Shown here: positions 1 through 10,703 of the stretch, piece after piece
How the letters are laid out: each line of letters starts with the position of its first letter
Position numbering within the stretch: the stretch's first letter is position 1
Origin: Psococerastis gibbosa
Lineage: Eukaryota; Arthropoda; Insecta; Psocodea; Psocidae
Assembly (NCBI GenBank): GCA_963971405.1
Contig: OZ020485.1
Coordinates: forward strand, 32,073,921 to 32,137,920
Direction of reading: 5' to 3'
Length of the DNA: 64,000 nucleotides
The notes under the pieces: model-generated
What the model was told of the DNA's origin: nothing
Database searches by the model: none
Seen by the model: the letters and a program-made list of their open reading frames with translations, nothing else
Position numbers and translations under genes: made by a program

Positions 1-4
1 TATA

Positions 5-24
5 TTCATTCATTCATTCATTCG
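5..24. repeat. (ATTC)n microsatellite
   Basis: Five tandem ATTC-type units at the left edge. Nothing else is recognised between here and base 198. Confidence 0.7.
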
Positions 25-198
25 TGACTTTATGAAGTTGTCATAATAACAAATATTCTGTAGAAGAGCTCCCCAACGCAGCTAAACTCAAGGAGCTTGG
101 GAAAGCCGAAAAAAAAATATATCCCGGGTAAAGGTGTCGTTAAGCAACCCCGCTGCATCAAAAGTCCAATGAAAATGCTTTTAATATGGAAGGAAAAC

Positions 199-582
199 AT
201 CCCATTTGCATAAACATAATAGTCTCCTTAGTAACTTTGTAAAACTTGCTGTCACTCATTGTTAAAATTAACTTTGTATAGTTTTACGTAACAAAATAAA
301 ATTAAAAATTCACAACCGGTTTTCGACTCACGCCATCGTCAAGTGCGATTGAAAACAGATAACACAAAAGGTATGCAAGCTAAAACAAAATAAAACTCAT
401 TGTCAGGATAAAACACAGCATCGCATAAAGTAAACCATTTAAATTGAACAATTAAACATTAACCAATGGAAGCGCCAACAAGGGGGAACTACTGGCGTGA
501 GCCGAAACCGGTTGTGAATTTTTAATTTAATTTTATTACGTAAAACTATACAAAGTTAATTTTAACAATGATCCCATTTGCA
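199..582. mobile_element. Foldback element with about 78-bp inverted repeats
   Basis: Bases 257-336 and 493-570 are near-perfect inverted repeats; both contain AACCGGTT and GTAAAACTATACAAAG blocks. A 12-bp direct repeat, ATCCCATTTGCA, flanks the unit at 199-210 and 571-582 and looks like a target duplication. The left arm has about 45 extra bases (211-256) that recur near 42611. Read on the - strand, the left arm contains TTGACGA, a short GGC/GTC stem with a GTGA loop, then GAAA, which resembles a hammerhead ribozyme core. No ORF is present. It may be a derived terminal piece of a Penelope-like element or a MITE. Confidence 0.7.
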
Positions 583-2177
583 AGGTAATTCATATTTTAA
601 GCAAGGGTTGTATTATTTACATGCCTCTGACAATGTTCCTTCCATAAAAATTTTTATGAGCAATTTGTCCCTATATCTGCCCATGCAAAATTTCGAACTA
701 AATTGGGCTGTAACTAAAAAACTATACTTTTCCGACTTTTAATTCTTTCGGAAATGGGTTTCTTTAAAGCTAAATCAACGATATAGAACCAAATTTTGTG
801 ATTTTATGAGGGGTAGCTAAACTACACCTTTACCATATCCCGCAACCACTGTGTATCCGGTGTCTTACTTGAAGTCAGAAACATGGTTGGTTTGAACCGA
901 AGATGAATAAGCTTTTTTATGGTGTACGAATTCGATATCGGCCAGTTTTTGCAGGACTAATTTGAAGATTTGTTTTTTAAAAATTCCCAGGCATAGGCCT
1001 ATTATACAGGATTACTTGTCAATACTGATAAGCAATACCTTGAGGAGTTGCTAGAAACCCCATTAATTAAAGCATTGGCTTTTAATATATTTTTTTGAGG
1101 GAAGTTGTATTAGTAAATAACTAAATAAGACGTGGAGCCACTGTTACAATGTTTGCGTTTTAGAATAGATCATCAGTGTTTCATTGCTTTTATTTGGTAG
1201 TCAGACCTTTAGTATTATTATTGTCTAATTATATACTTACAGCAGAATATAGTGTATTTTGAGAAGTGCAAGAGACGAAAGTTATTATGTAGTTGGTCTG
1301 GACGATTATATATACTAAAAATTTTAACGAAAATACCTAAAATTCTAAACATCCGCCATATTTATTCAGGGGGCTGTCAACGCTGTATAAAATGGAATTT
1401 TGCCTTTCTTCCACTAAGAACCGTCTTCTGCTAAGTGGACGGAGATTATTTTTTCCGCACCGCGGCGCTTGCAGCGTTCCCGCTTAAATTCAAATTTTGG
1501 TCTGTAACATTTTAGTTGCCATATTCCAATGGAGATTAATATTATTTTTTTTATATTCCATTATAATGACAGTTGACTGTATTATAACGCTTATATTATG
1601 TAATGTGCCATTGGCAGTGTAAAGTCTAATAAGCTTACGCATGATAAGTAGATAAGTATCGGTAATACAGTAAGCAGCGTTAGTCAATTGCAGTTCAAAC
1701 GTTAAATTTCCACATTTCAATTTTATTCATATACTTTTATACTGTACTGAACATTCCCATTAATACGGTAGTTTATTTTTACTCTTTGGCGCTACAGTCT
1801 AGAGCCCGTAATGTCCTAAAAAACTTTTTCATAGCCCGTACGTAGCACATTGTTTATTACTCTAGATTATTATTAGTAACCCATTCGTCCTATGTCGAAT
1901 GCCTAATACCAACGACCAAAATTGATTGTTTTTTCCATTAGCAATCCGTTAAACGTCTTCGATGTCAACTTATGCTATCTACTATACGAGGGATAATGGA
2001 CACGATGAGAGAATGAGCCATGCTCAACATGGACAAAATGTGCATAAACATAGCATAGTCGTATGAATGACATTACCAAGTCAAAACTGAAACCCATGAA
2101 CGACCTTGGTCTACTAGGCAAGCCACAGCTACCCCGATGCCTTGTAGCCATTGCATCCGTGGTCGTCCCACTACTAC
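583..2177. other. Intergenic stretch, no gene recognised
   Basis: AT-rich sequence with no coding region, RNA gene or clear element. A GC-rich motif starting AAGTGGACGGAG near 1433-1487 has a diverged same-strand copy near 2579-2625. That may mark the ends of an old insertion. Confidence 0.4.
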
Positions 2178-2285
2178 CTATTCCTTCTCCCTAGGACTTA
2201 TCACCCTTTTGACTGGCATATTAATTGAATTGAAACAGCCCACAACCGAGCAATATCGGACTCTTCTTTTGCTAGCTTTCGGCAT
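2178..2285 (-). CDS. Possible THAP-type zinc-finger start (fragment or first exon)
   Basis: A 35-codon frame opens with ATG at 2285. It reads a basic leader followed by YCSVVGCFNS, a C-x4-C spacing like the first half of a THAP (C2CH) DNA-binding domain. The expected C-x2-H second half is not in the same open frame. A weak GT donor (GGGTGATAAG) follows the NMPVKR segment, so this could be a first exon, or a decayed piece of a THAP-containing transposon. No supporting downstream exon was found. Confidence is low because the motif is short. Confidence 0.2.
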   Translation of the reverse strand: MPKASKRRVRYCSVVGCFNSINMPVKRVISPREKE

Positions 2286-3053
2286 TTTTCTACTAAAACT
2301 AAAATCTAAAATATAATAGTGCCCAGTTGAAAATGTAAACAAAACAATGTCAGTGACAGTAATGGCTTTTGGCTGGTAGGCTGGATGGCGTGCGTCCTTC
2401 AGTCCTTGATTTTGGACTATCTTTTTGAAAATATGTTTCAAATTGAGATTTTAGTGATAGTTTTAGAATTTGTAAAAAAATCATTACAATTTTTAAAATA
2501 CATTTTATTCCCATGAATATTTAATTTGATATTTAAATATTTACAAAAGAATTTAACTTGAGCTCTGTTGTTCAAGGAAAGTGGACGGAGAAAAAATTTC
2601 CGCTGCGCGGCGTGGCGCTGCTATCGCGAACTGAATCCCTATCCCGGTGACGAGTCTAGTTATCTGTTGTCTATGTATTTATTTAACAAATTTGACAATG
2701 ACTACGTAAGTATAATAAGTATGTAACTCACTATTTAACACTCTTCCATTCCTGATCTCCATAAATAACGTCAAATAAATGTATATATCCAATGAAAAAT
2801 ATTAATATGAAAATATATTTTCATAATTTAAGGTCTTGGTGACTTGGTCTTGGAAACATTTTGCGAATGAACAACGTAGTAGTCGACTATATTAAATTGT
2901 TGTTGTTTAATGTTTATGTTTCGTCTGCTAGTGCTATATATTTTATAGTGCTAGTGGCAATCAATTGCTCAATCTTTTAAAATGTGCTGACTTTCATAAA
3001 AATTTACTTCAAATTTACGGGAATATTACCAGCCTAATTTATTTACATTTATA

Positions 3054-3086
3054 ATGAGCGCAGGAAATAATTCTCTTCGAAAACAG
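3054..3086 (+). CDS. LYRM7: LYRM7-like exon 1
   Basis: Eleven codons, MSAGNNSLRKQ, end exactly at CAG followed by the donor GTAAAA. Phase 0 joins to VLTIFKQLHRTR in exon 2. The resulting LR-x-x-VL-x-x-FK-x-LHRTR pattern is the family signature. That supports this tiny exon even though it is too short to detect alone. Confidence 0.8.
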
Positions 3087-5146
3087 GTAAAAACAAAAAT
3101 AGATTTTAAGTTTTAAAACTTATAAGCAGCACGCACACTACTGTTGTACTGCTGTACATGGAGTTACTGAGCTAAGCACCTCCTCCTGCATTGACCACAT
3201 TACCGTATTACAAAACTTAAAAACGATGACCACAGGTATAGTTTACAGACTTACAGCAGGTGAAAATGAGGAGTCTGTTTACAAACATGACCAACTCGAA
3301 GTTGTGGAATTTTTCAGGAGAGCGGATTTTCTGTTAAAAATTGCAATTGCATTAAGTTTATAGCTAACCCTAGACTTCTCAGCGCTTCTATGCGCAATCT
3401 GGCTGCTTTTGTCACTTTATTTTACAACGGGCAGGTGGACATTACAATTTTCTGCAAGGTCGGATCAAAACCCCATTTTGTGAAAAAATGGAGTTGGCCA
3501 CGTTTGTAACCAAGCTCCTCAAATATTTATTGTGAGATGATGAGACCACGAGACGTACGGTACCTTATGAGAAAACGTCGCAGTTGTTGCTGTTAAAGTC
3601 CCAATTTGGTAGTTACCGGTTAGGACCTTCATGGGGAAAATTGGTGTAATAACGTAATAATCCAGTACAGTTTAATTAATAATTGAGGAGCATATATGCA
3701 AAAGGCCATTTGTCGTTTGAAACTGTAAAATGCAGGAGAGACAAAAAACTTATTGTAAAATCTAAATGCTTACTGGGCAGGCCTATGCATTAACTCATGG
3801 GATGTAATATTTTAATTAATATTATTTGATAATATACCTATGAATCGCATTACGCTTTTTATTAAATTTTTGTAGTAGTAATGCAATGATCCTAGTGGTA
3901 CGCCAAACTAAAAAAATTATTTTTTGTGACAAATCGCCTTTTGCATTCATGCTCCTCAAATAATAATAATTGGCTACAGTATATAATAGGTACCTAATTG
4001 ATGGACGAGTCCATTAAATGCTAGACATATTGTAAATTCCAGGTTCTTACGATCTTCAAGCAACTCCATCGCACTCGTTGTATTGTATTTCAAAACGATT
4101 TTAAAACGTTGGAGGCTGCTCGAAAGAAAATTAACAATGAATTTAAAAAGAACAGCCATGTAACCAATGTAGAGGCGATTGAAGAACTCGTCAACCTTGC
4201 TGCTAACGTTGAGAAAGAGTTGCTGACTTCAGTAGTGCAAGCTGAAGAAAGAGAGCCCGGAAAATATCGTGAGTATTTTCTTTTTAGCGATGGTTTGACG
4301 ACTGGTTTTTTTAATTAGCCTTCAATTTTTAGTTCCCTTTTGCCTATAAGCTACACATTCTTAATTTCTATGTGATAATATAACGTGGGGGGGTTACTGT
4401 CATTGGGAAAACTAGTAAAATGTGAGCAGGTTACATTTGGCGGATACAATTTAAAATTTAATTATAAGGGGGTCATATAAGCCGATCTTGTGTAGCCAAT
4501 CTAATATAATAAAACTTCTTCCTGGCTTGACTTACAAGACAGGAAGTGTGCGTTAAAAAATCTCACTCCTTTGTCGTTAGGATGGTTACTTTATATGTGC
4601 AGTTGCGGTTAATATTTTTGGCGCGCTCAAATGTCCCATCTCTCATACCTTCCCCCATGGGCCTTTTACCTCCCAACAAAAAAATAAATAAATGATGTCC
4701 CTGCGCCTAGTCTGTACCCTCCCTAGACTTCTTCTCTTAAGTAGTGTAACTGACAGTTTACAGTGTTATTAGAGGACTGAATAATAAAATTCCCTGACTT
4801 CGCTCACTTGACAGTTAGCTCACAGGTGAATTGAGCATTATTATTTTTTAAACTTTTAGTATAGAAATTAGAACACGGAAAACAGTCCACGTCCCCTAAT
4901 TCCAAATTTCTAGATGCAAAAGAACCGCTAATTTGTAGTTATGTCAAGTAGGCAATGTTTAATGTTAGCCCATGGCTGAAACATAGCGTCAGCCATCATC
5001 GTCCGAATATTTGATAAATTTATCGTCGCGGTGACATAATAGGCTATACCCATGAACTTAAATGAAAAATTGTTTTAGGCCTAAACCTGCGACCAGAAGT
5101 GAGAAAATTAGACAATGTTCCATATAAAGACTGTCCTAAGGGATAA
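3054..5146 (+). CDS. LYRM7: LYRM7/MZM1-like complex III assembly factor, full gene (3 coding exons)
   Basis: The spliced product is 108 residues (human LYRM7 has 104). LYRM7/MZM1 is a mitochondrial-matrix LYR-motif chaperone that holds the Rieske iron-sulfur protein before its insertion into respiratory complex III. The sequence shows the family's LYR-type block FKQLHRTR at residues 16-23, then EAARKKINNEF (35-45), EELVNLAANVEKELLTSVVQ (58-77) and the C-terminal NVPYKDCPKG (99-108). Coding exons are 3054-3086, 4043-4268 and 5079-5146. Intron 1 is phase 0 and intron 2 is phase 1, and all splice sites are GT-AG. The ATG at 3054 is the first in frame and gives a short leader before the LYR helix, as in homologues. 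The gene converges with the chloride channel gene on the other strand. Confidence 0.9.
4043..4268 (+). CDS. LYRM7: LYRM7-like exon 2
   Basis: Acceptor AAATTCCAG precedes 4043 and donor GTGAGT follows 4268. The exon encodes most of the LYR helical bundle (residues 12-86) and ends in phase 1 after GKY. Confidence 0.9.
5079..5146 (+). CDS. LYRM7: LYRM7-like exon 3 with stop
   Basis: Acceptor TTGTTTTAG precedes 5079. The split codon C|GC gives Arg87, then LNLRPEVRKLDNVPYKDCPKG with a TAA stop at 5144-5146. NVPY matches the conserved C-terminal NVPY of vertebrate LYRM7. Confidence 0.87.
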
Positions 5147-5461
5147 ATGGTCAAGATGTTGATACGAGAACTTAGAAGCTTACTGATTGGAATTCATTGG
5201 ATAGAATGTGGTTACATATAAAAGGTAAGGCCACTTGAAAATCATTTTTTTGATTTGTATTACTATCTTCACTTTGTTATTGTATTGTATATATCGTACT
5301 GGTCACCTGTGTACATTATTAGATACCGTACTATAAAAATCTGATTGGAATTTAATTCTATTTTTATATTTAAGATTTAAGAAGTTACCAAAAGCTAAAA
5401 ATCTTGTGTTGTTGCCTACCAGCAAATTCCTCCCCAATGTATAGATACGGACACTCAGCCA

Positions 5462-5467
5462 AATAAA
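5462..5467 (+). terminator. Polyadenylation signal AATAAA for the LYRM7-like gene
   Basis: A canonical AATAAA lies about 315 bp after the stop codon on the same strand. No earlier canonical hexamer was noticed. Confidence 0.45.
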
Positions 5468-5469
5468 CT

Positions 5470-6434
5470 TTCTAGGCTGTAAGGTGGGAAATATCTAAGC
5501 ACTCTAATGTCATGTCTTGTAAGTGGTGGGTAAGTTAATATAATTTCATAACCGTCAAATTCACAAGTCACAAAGACTTGAACTTAAAGTGTAATTCTAA
5601 GGATAAGGCAAGTGGCTCTTAAACTTCGGAACAAAAAACACAATTCAATGGCTCGTTTTCTCGCTAAACCAGAACTCAACATTGCTGCAGTCGCGCCTAA
5701 TGATCTTTACTCTAAACATGGAAAAGTTTTATGAGTCTCACTAAATGAAGTAAAATTACATTTTAAAAATTGCATACGACCACTTTTACATGATGGTTAA
5801 GGCATTGAAGGGGTCAAAATTATGTTGATCATTGGTACTGTGCTAGAGAAATGTTGAGCCCGATTCAGTGGAAAGGCCCGAGGCGTCTATAATTTGAAAG
5901 CCCCCTCATTTATTCCTCCCAATCTCGATCCATCTTTTCTTTATCTACTGACCATCGATTCCTAGTCCCCATTATTCTAATTTCTATTGGCTCGCTGTAC
6001 TGTTGGATCCGCCATAACCGTTCTAAAAAGCAATGCAGATCATATACTCTTATGAGGAATAATAGCACAGTTATTTATTATCATTGTATTATAAATAACA
6101 TGAATGCTTAATAAATTAACAATTGTATGTAAAAAGGTGCAACAAGACATATATAATTATTGGCGTCACACAATGATCTGGGTCTCAACCACCATTGCAT
6201 TTTTTTGACTGACAATCCGATAATTCCGAAAATGTAGCCTTGTTAATCAAGGGTATCACACAATTTGAATTAACTTATATAGAAAAGAAGTTGATTAAAT
6301 TATTATTTTTTTCAACAAAAGAGAAATATTTTACTAGAATCATCTGGCTTTGAACGAAATGAAGTGGGCATTTTATTGCGAAATAATGGCTGAGTGAGTA
6401 GGCTACATTCAAGTGCTTTCACTTGTTAATGCCC
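5470..6434. other. Intergenic stretch, nothing recognised
   Basis: Between the LYRM7-like 3' end and the next foldback element I see no ORF, splice-site-bounded exon or repeat I can name. Confidence 0.4.
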
Positions 6435-6640
6435 TTTCACAGCAGGCGGGTGCAGGAGCGGGTCAGGCGTAAAATAAACATAAAAAAAGCTTGTAGTTAG
6501 TTTATTTACATAGAGCGTAGTCCCTTTTTTAGATAAGTTTCACAAGGTTTATAAGGAGGAAACACTTTGCTCAATGTAAACACGAAATGACAAGCTTATC
6601 CTATATGATTGACCAGCTCCCGCAGCCGCTTGCTGTGAAA
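6435..6640. mobile_element. MITE with long inverted arms (about 206 bp)
   Basis: The ends read TTTCACAGCAGGCGGGTGCA and the near reverse complement, ending CCGCTTGCTGTGAAA. Similarity continues inward through AAGCTTGT and TTTACAT blocks, so nearly the whole unit can fold back. No ORF and no certain target duplication. The CACAGCAG terminus is loosely hAT-like. Confidence 0.6.
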
Positions 6641-8904
6641 TGCTAAATATTACGGAGGGTCAAGCTACTATTACCTCTGTATGTACTATTTGTTCCATGA
6701 TTTGACATTGACATTTGCTATAAATGCGTTTAAATTGTAATTGACCTGGTGCATTTCTTTGTTTAATCAGTCATGCAGAAGACAATTGGTTTAAAACTAT
6801 ATATTTAGCCTAGCTACTTATTGTAAATGAGTATACTGATGGCTAAGTAGCATTATAATAACGTGAGCCGTTACGCATGCTGCGTCTAAAAATTTTTTTC
6901 GAGAGGGGGGGGTCACGGCCAAAAAATTTTAAGTTTTAAAATCAGATGAGGAAGCGGATTCTAATGGTATAAGCAAAAAATATCTTTATGATAGAGTAAA
7001 CTGTCGAAAAAAAGGTAACCAAATGGCGGTCTCCGTATTTGGGTTAGGCGTCCAATTCCATAGCTTATGCGGATATTTACAGTACCTATGTTGCCTTCAG
7101 CAATGTTACGAGCACATTATTAGAAACACAATGTTAATATTAAAACACAATATTACAATTATAAGATCTGTCAGAGTTTTAAAATATAGAGATTACTTAA
7201 CCTAAGGCGCTTGGGACCTAATGGTTTTTTCCATTAAGTATAAATAAATTTTGTATGGTACGGTTCACGTTACTTTAATTCCACTGTAAGTGCTGTGTTA
7301 ACACAATATAATATTCAAAACGTGAATTAACGGTGTACGGTAGGCCTACATAGTAAACCTACTGTATGACTTCCTTCTGAATTAGGCAATAACTAATTAT
7401 ACATACTTGTCCTTTGCAAATAGACCTTCTGCAAGTTTGGAACCAGGCTTTGATTTTTTTTTCACTACATAAATTGCTTACGATATACCCGTACGTTATG
7501 TATATACAGTTAGCATGTGACAGTTTAATGCAATACAATGGTGGTTCACATAAAATAACAGAAAATATTAGCTAGAAAATTAAGCACTTGATTTGAAGTC
7601 AATATCTACAATAGGAAAGTAAGTCAAATACAATCGAAAGCCACACATAAGTTTTTAAGTACCGGTACATGTACTTAAGTAAAAAATTTAAGGCTTTCAG
7701 TAAAGTGCACAATAATAACTAAACCGCGTGTTGTACGATATTTACAAGGCTTGTCATGTAAGGAAAATATTAAGAAATCGGCGCGGCGCTTATGAAATTC
7801 GTCTTTTTATGCGAAAAAGTCTAGATATCTTAAATTACAGTATATACAACGTGGTGAGCTTAGCCATATTATAGATAACTACATTTTTTAAGGCTAATCT
7901 TGTACTAAATGCACACCAAAAGCTTATTTTGATGCCATCATTAACCATCAAAAGTATAACTAATAATAATAATTCTGTTCTGCTTCTTTCTCTTGCATCG
8001 AAAATAAGGCGTTTTGGCATGTAACGAAATAAATGACCTGGATTTAACAACTTGCATAAAAGTAGGCTACCAGCAGCTCTTCAGAAGTTACCCATTAAAA
8101 AGATCCAATCTATTATTTTATTTATTTATTTATTTTATTTTATTATTTTACACTATAAAGTTTTCAAATTAATAACCTACTGACTGATTTTGTTGCGGTA
8201 TACCTTTCGCCACTAACTTACTGCTTGTAGTTTAGATAGTGCGATCCTGACTTAAGTTTACGTGGAATTGATTTATTAAAAATCTAGGCTGGTCTAACAG
8301 GAAAGTTATTAACTACGAAAAAAGGAAATGTCGCACTATATGCTGCAACAATGCGGAAACTACTAGATACTATATTGCAGGTATACAATAGGCTTTCGGT
8401 ATCTTGAGGTTTCCTACTATATTAATATCTAGAAAATTTTAGAACATAATTTCACTCTCAGCTTATACACTGTGCATTCTCACATTTACTAAAATAATTT
8501 TAGCGCAAGGCAATAGCGAAAGCGTTCATAAATTATCTTACCACTGAAGTTTTATCATCACAGAACAAAAGGTGAACAATTGGCCCACTTTATAGACTAC
8601 GTCTTCTCGAAAATAGTTGAGTTAAGCGCACATACTGTTCATACATAATATAAAGAGGAAATATTTCTCATAAATTAAACGGGTCAGTTTTACCATTAAT
8701 ATAAATAAGCAACCATCTTTTCGTGTGTACTATAGTGTCAAAAGTTTCTTTTCTAATTTAATTACAAGTACGGGTTAAGTTATGGTGTACTTTCTTAGTA
8801 CCTGTATCTATCTTTAGAATTTATGGTCAATTCTTTCGTTTGTAAAGAACTTTGCATTTCTAAATATCTCTTAACAAGGAGAAATTCCCTACTCTCCACC
8901 AACA
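6641..8904. other. Intergenic stretch, nothing recognised
   Basis: AT-rich sequence with only short chance ORFs and a TTTA-rich tract near 8113-8148. No supported gene. Confidence 0.4.
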
Positions 8905-9160
8905 AGGTCCGATACACTCGGAAGATTCTCGCAGTCGCGATTGTCCGACGATTTTTCCACTGTAGCCAAAACCACCAGAGTCGATTTCTTGACGATTTCG
9001 AATGCGAAGCCGTGAAGCCAACTGCTCGCAGGTTTTCTCATATAGACGCGGCAGGTCCTAAAAATCCTCTGTAGTAGAACCATTCACCAAGCTCATTGTC
9101 TGCTATGGAAAAGACGTCGGCAAATCGTGACTGCAAGAATCGTCCGTGTGTACCGGGCCT
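8905..9160. mobile_element. MITE with about 55-bp terminal inverted repeats
   Basis: The left arm begins AGGTCCGATACACTCGGA and runs to about 8965. The right arm ends with the reverse complement of AGGCCCGGTACACACGGACG. Both arms share GATTCT-GCAGTC-CGATT-CCGACG with a few substitutions. The unit is more GC-rich than its surroundings and non-coding, and its superfamily is not certain. Overlapping short ORFs on both strands are by-products of this repeat. Confidence 0.6.
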
Positions 9161-9778
9161 ACCGCCTAAGTGGAAGAACTTACAGCCAGTTCATTTCAAC
9201 AGTTCACACAAATACCTTAAAAAGGCTGCAATCAAATTGGACATTTTATTTCTCGCATAATTATGTGGTCACGAAGTAATAGATATCTTGTAAGCGCGAT
9301 AATTCTTTAAGAATCCCGAAAGAGCAACAAAATCAACATCTAATCAACACAATAATACAAATTTACAAAAATATGTAGGCTATCAGCTTTTACACCTTTT
9401 TCTCCTTACCTTAGTTATTAATGAATGATATGTAATTTAAAATCAACACATTTCACAAGACTGTTAATAAGGCTAAGTATTTCTAATGCCGCATACCATT
9501 TAGTGATTTAATAGTCATTTTTTAATTTGGGCTTGTTCGCTAATCCAATTGCAATAGTAATATACTTAGGCTATAATATCTCAGTGATAGACAATGTGTA
9601 GATTCTTCGCATAGGCAACAATGACAATGTTTTCGCTATGAAAAAAAACGAGAGGACAATTTTTGTGAAATCAGATTAATTATCGCGTCATCTAATGTAC
9701 ACATAGTGTTATTTTGACCAGTAATGGAAAAATGCCTAGGGCCTCCACAATATCGTATGTCAAGGCTTTTGCAGGGAG

Positions 9779-9880
9779 CCAATCAGGTGCGAAAAAGACT
9801 CCGCCTCCACTCCCCACCACTCCCCACCACCCCGCAGCATGGTATAAATATCAGTGCACATCCCCTTGCCCAAACAGTTG
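9779..9880 (+). promoter_or_regulatory. CCAAT/TATA/initiator-type core promoter
   Basis: CCAAT lies at 9779-9783. A GC-rich segment with repeated CTCCCCAC follows, then TATAAATA at 9843-9850, and an ACAGTTG initiator-like site at 9874-9880. The TATA-to-initiator distance of about 31 bp is what RNA polymerase II core promoters use. A short hydrophobic ORF starts about 58 bp downstream. Transcription itself is inferred. Confidence 0.45.
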
Positions 9881-9931
9881 CTGCTGAGCCTCCGAAATCC
9901 AATCTTAGAAGTCAACGCAGTTCGACTGAAG

Positions 9932-10003
9932 ATGTCATCCCGGATTCTACTGCTTCTACTGCTAGGAAATATTAACCCGCTCTTTCACAGACTCCTTAAC
10001 TAA
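9932..10003 (+). CDS. Tiny signal-peptide-like ORF downstream of the TATA block
   Basis: ATG at 9932 opens a 23-codon frame, MSSRILLLLLLGNINPLFH and four further residues. It has a strongly hydrophobic Leu run like the start of a secreted peptide or cuticle-protein precursor. It follows the CCAAT/TATA/initiator arrangement at first-exon distance. No GT donor is present where one would be expected: AGGAAAT follows the Leu run, where AGGTAAAT would be a donor. It may be a decayed first exon, a real micropeptide, or chance. No homologue is recognised. Confidence 0.3.
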   Translation: MSSRILLLLLLGNINPLFHRLLN

Positions 10004-10480
10004 CGATATTGGCACGGGCCCTAAGCATTTTATTAATTTCTATCTGGTATTCATATCTTTAAAATTTATGTTTTGACTCGCGTGGGATATTACTTTTACT
10101 TGGCTACTTGCTCGATTAACAAAACCATAAGCGGAACTTTTAGCTTGCGGTATGGTACAGTTCTATGAGATACAGCTACAATTATCTAAAGTTTTCTTTT
10201 CGCTTCTCGTATGGACCAATTTCATTTCATTGAACCCTGTTTATTTTATGAAGTACCTACTGTATTACACAAAATACATAAACATACAGTATTACATATT
10301 GCTCAAGTATAAATAATTGGTTGAATTCGTGCCAGGGTCTTCTGTGAACGAATCTTAACATTTTGTAATTTTAGCAGACTATAAAGGAGGGAAAATATTG
10401 TTGGTACCTACTGTATACTAAGAATATTTCCCGTGCTATTTTCTAAAGCCTTATTTGCTTTGGGCAAATGCCTTCCTATA

Positions 10481-10703
10481 ATAAATAAATAAATATTTAC
10501 TTTTTTTGTGTTCTATTACTAAGGCAACCTAGCGGGGTTAGGGCTATAAAGCCCTCTCTTATACTCAACTAGGAAGGCCCGGGGCCGCCTGCTTTACATA
10601 CCCTCCGAAGCATTGCCAGAAAATGTAGCAAGTGTGGGACTCGAACTCGAACTAACAACCTTTCGGGTGAAAGTCGGAGTCTGAACCACTACTCTCCATG
10701 TCC
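10481..10703 (-). mobile_element. tRNA-derived SINE, copy 1
   Basis: Read on the - strand the unit starts GGACATGGAGAGTAGTGGTT (polymerase III A-box region). It then has a B box within TTCGAGTCCCACAC, a shared body including GCATGTAAAGCAGGCGG-like sequence, and a TATTTATTTATTT tail. The B box carries a short internal duplication (TTCGAGTTCGAG). Three further copies occur in the window. Confidence 0.85.

Noticed and set aside
8823-9083. Overlapping ORFs on both strands
   Set aside because: They coincide with the inverted-repeat element at 8905-9160 and have no recognisable protein motif.
10640-10700. Possible functional tRNA genes at the B-box sequences (also at 33677, 56571 and 60140)
   Set aside because: No cloverleaf with paired acceptor stem. 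All four share a non-tRNA body and tail, so they are SINE copies.
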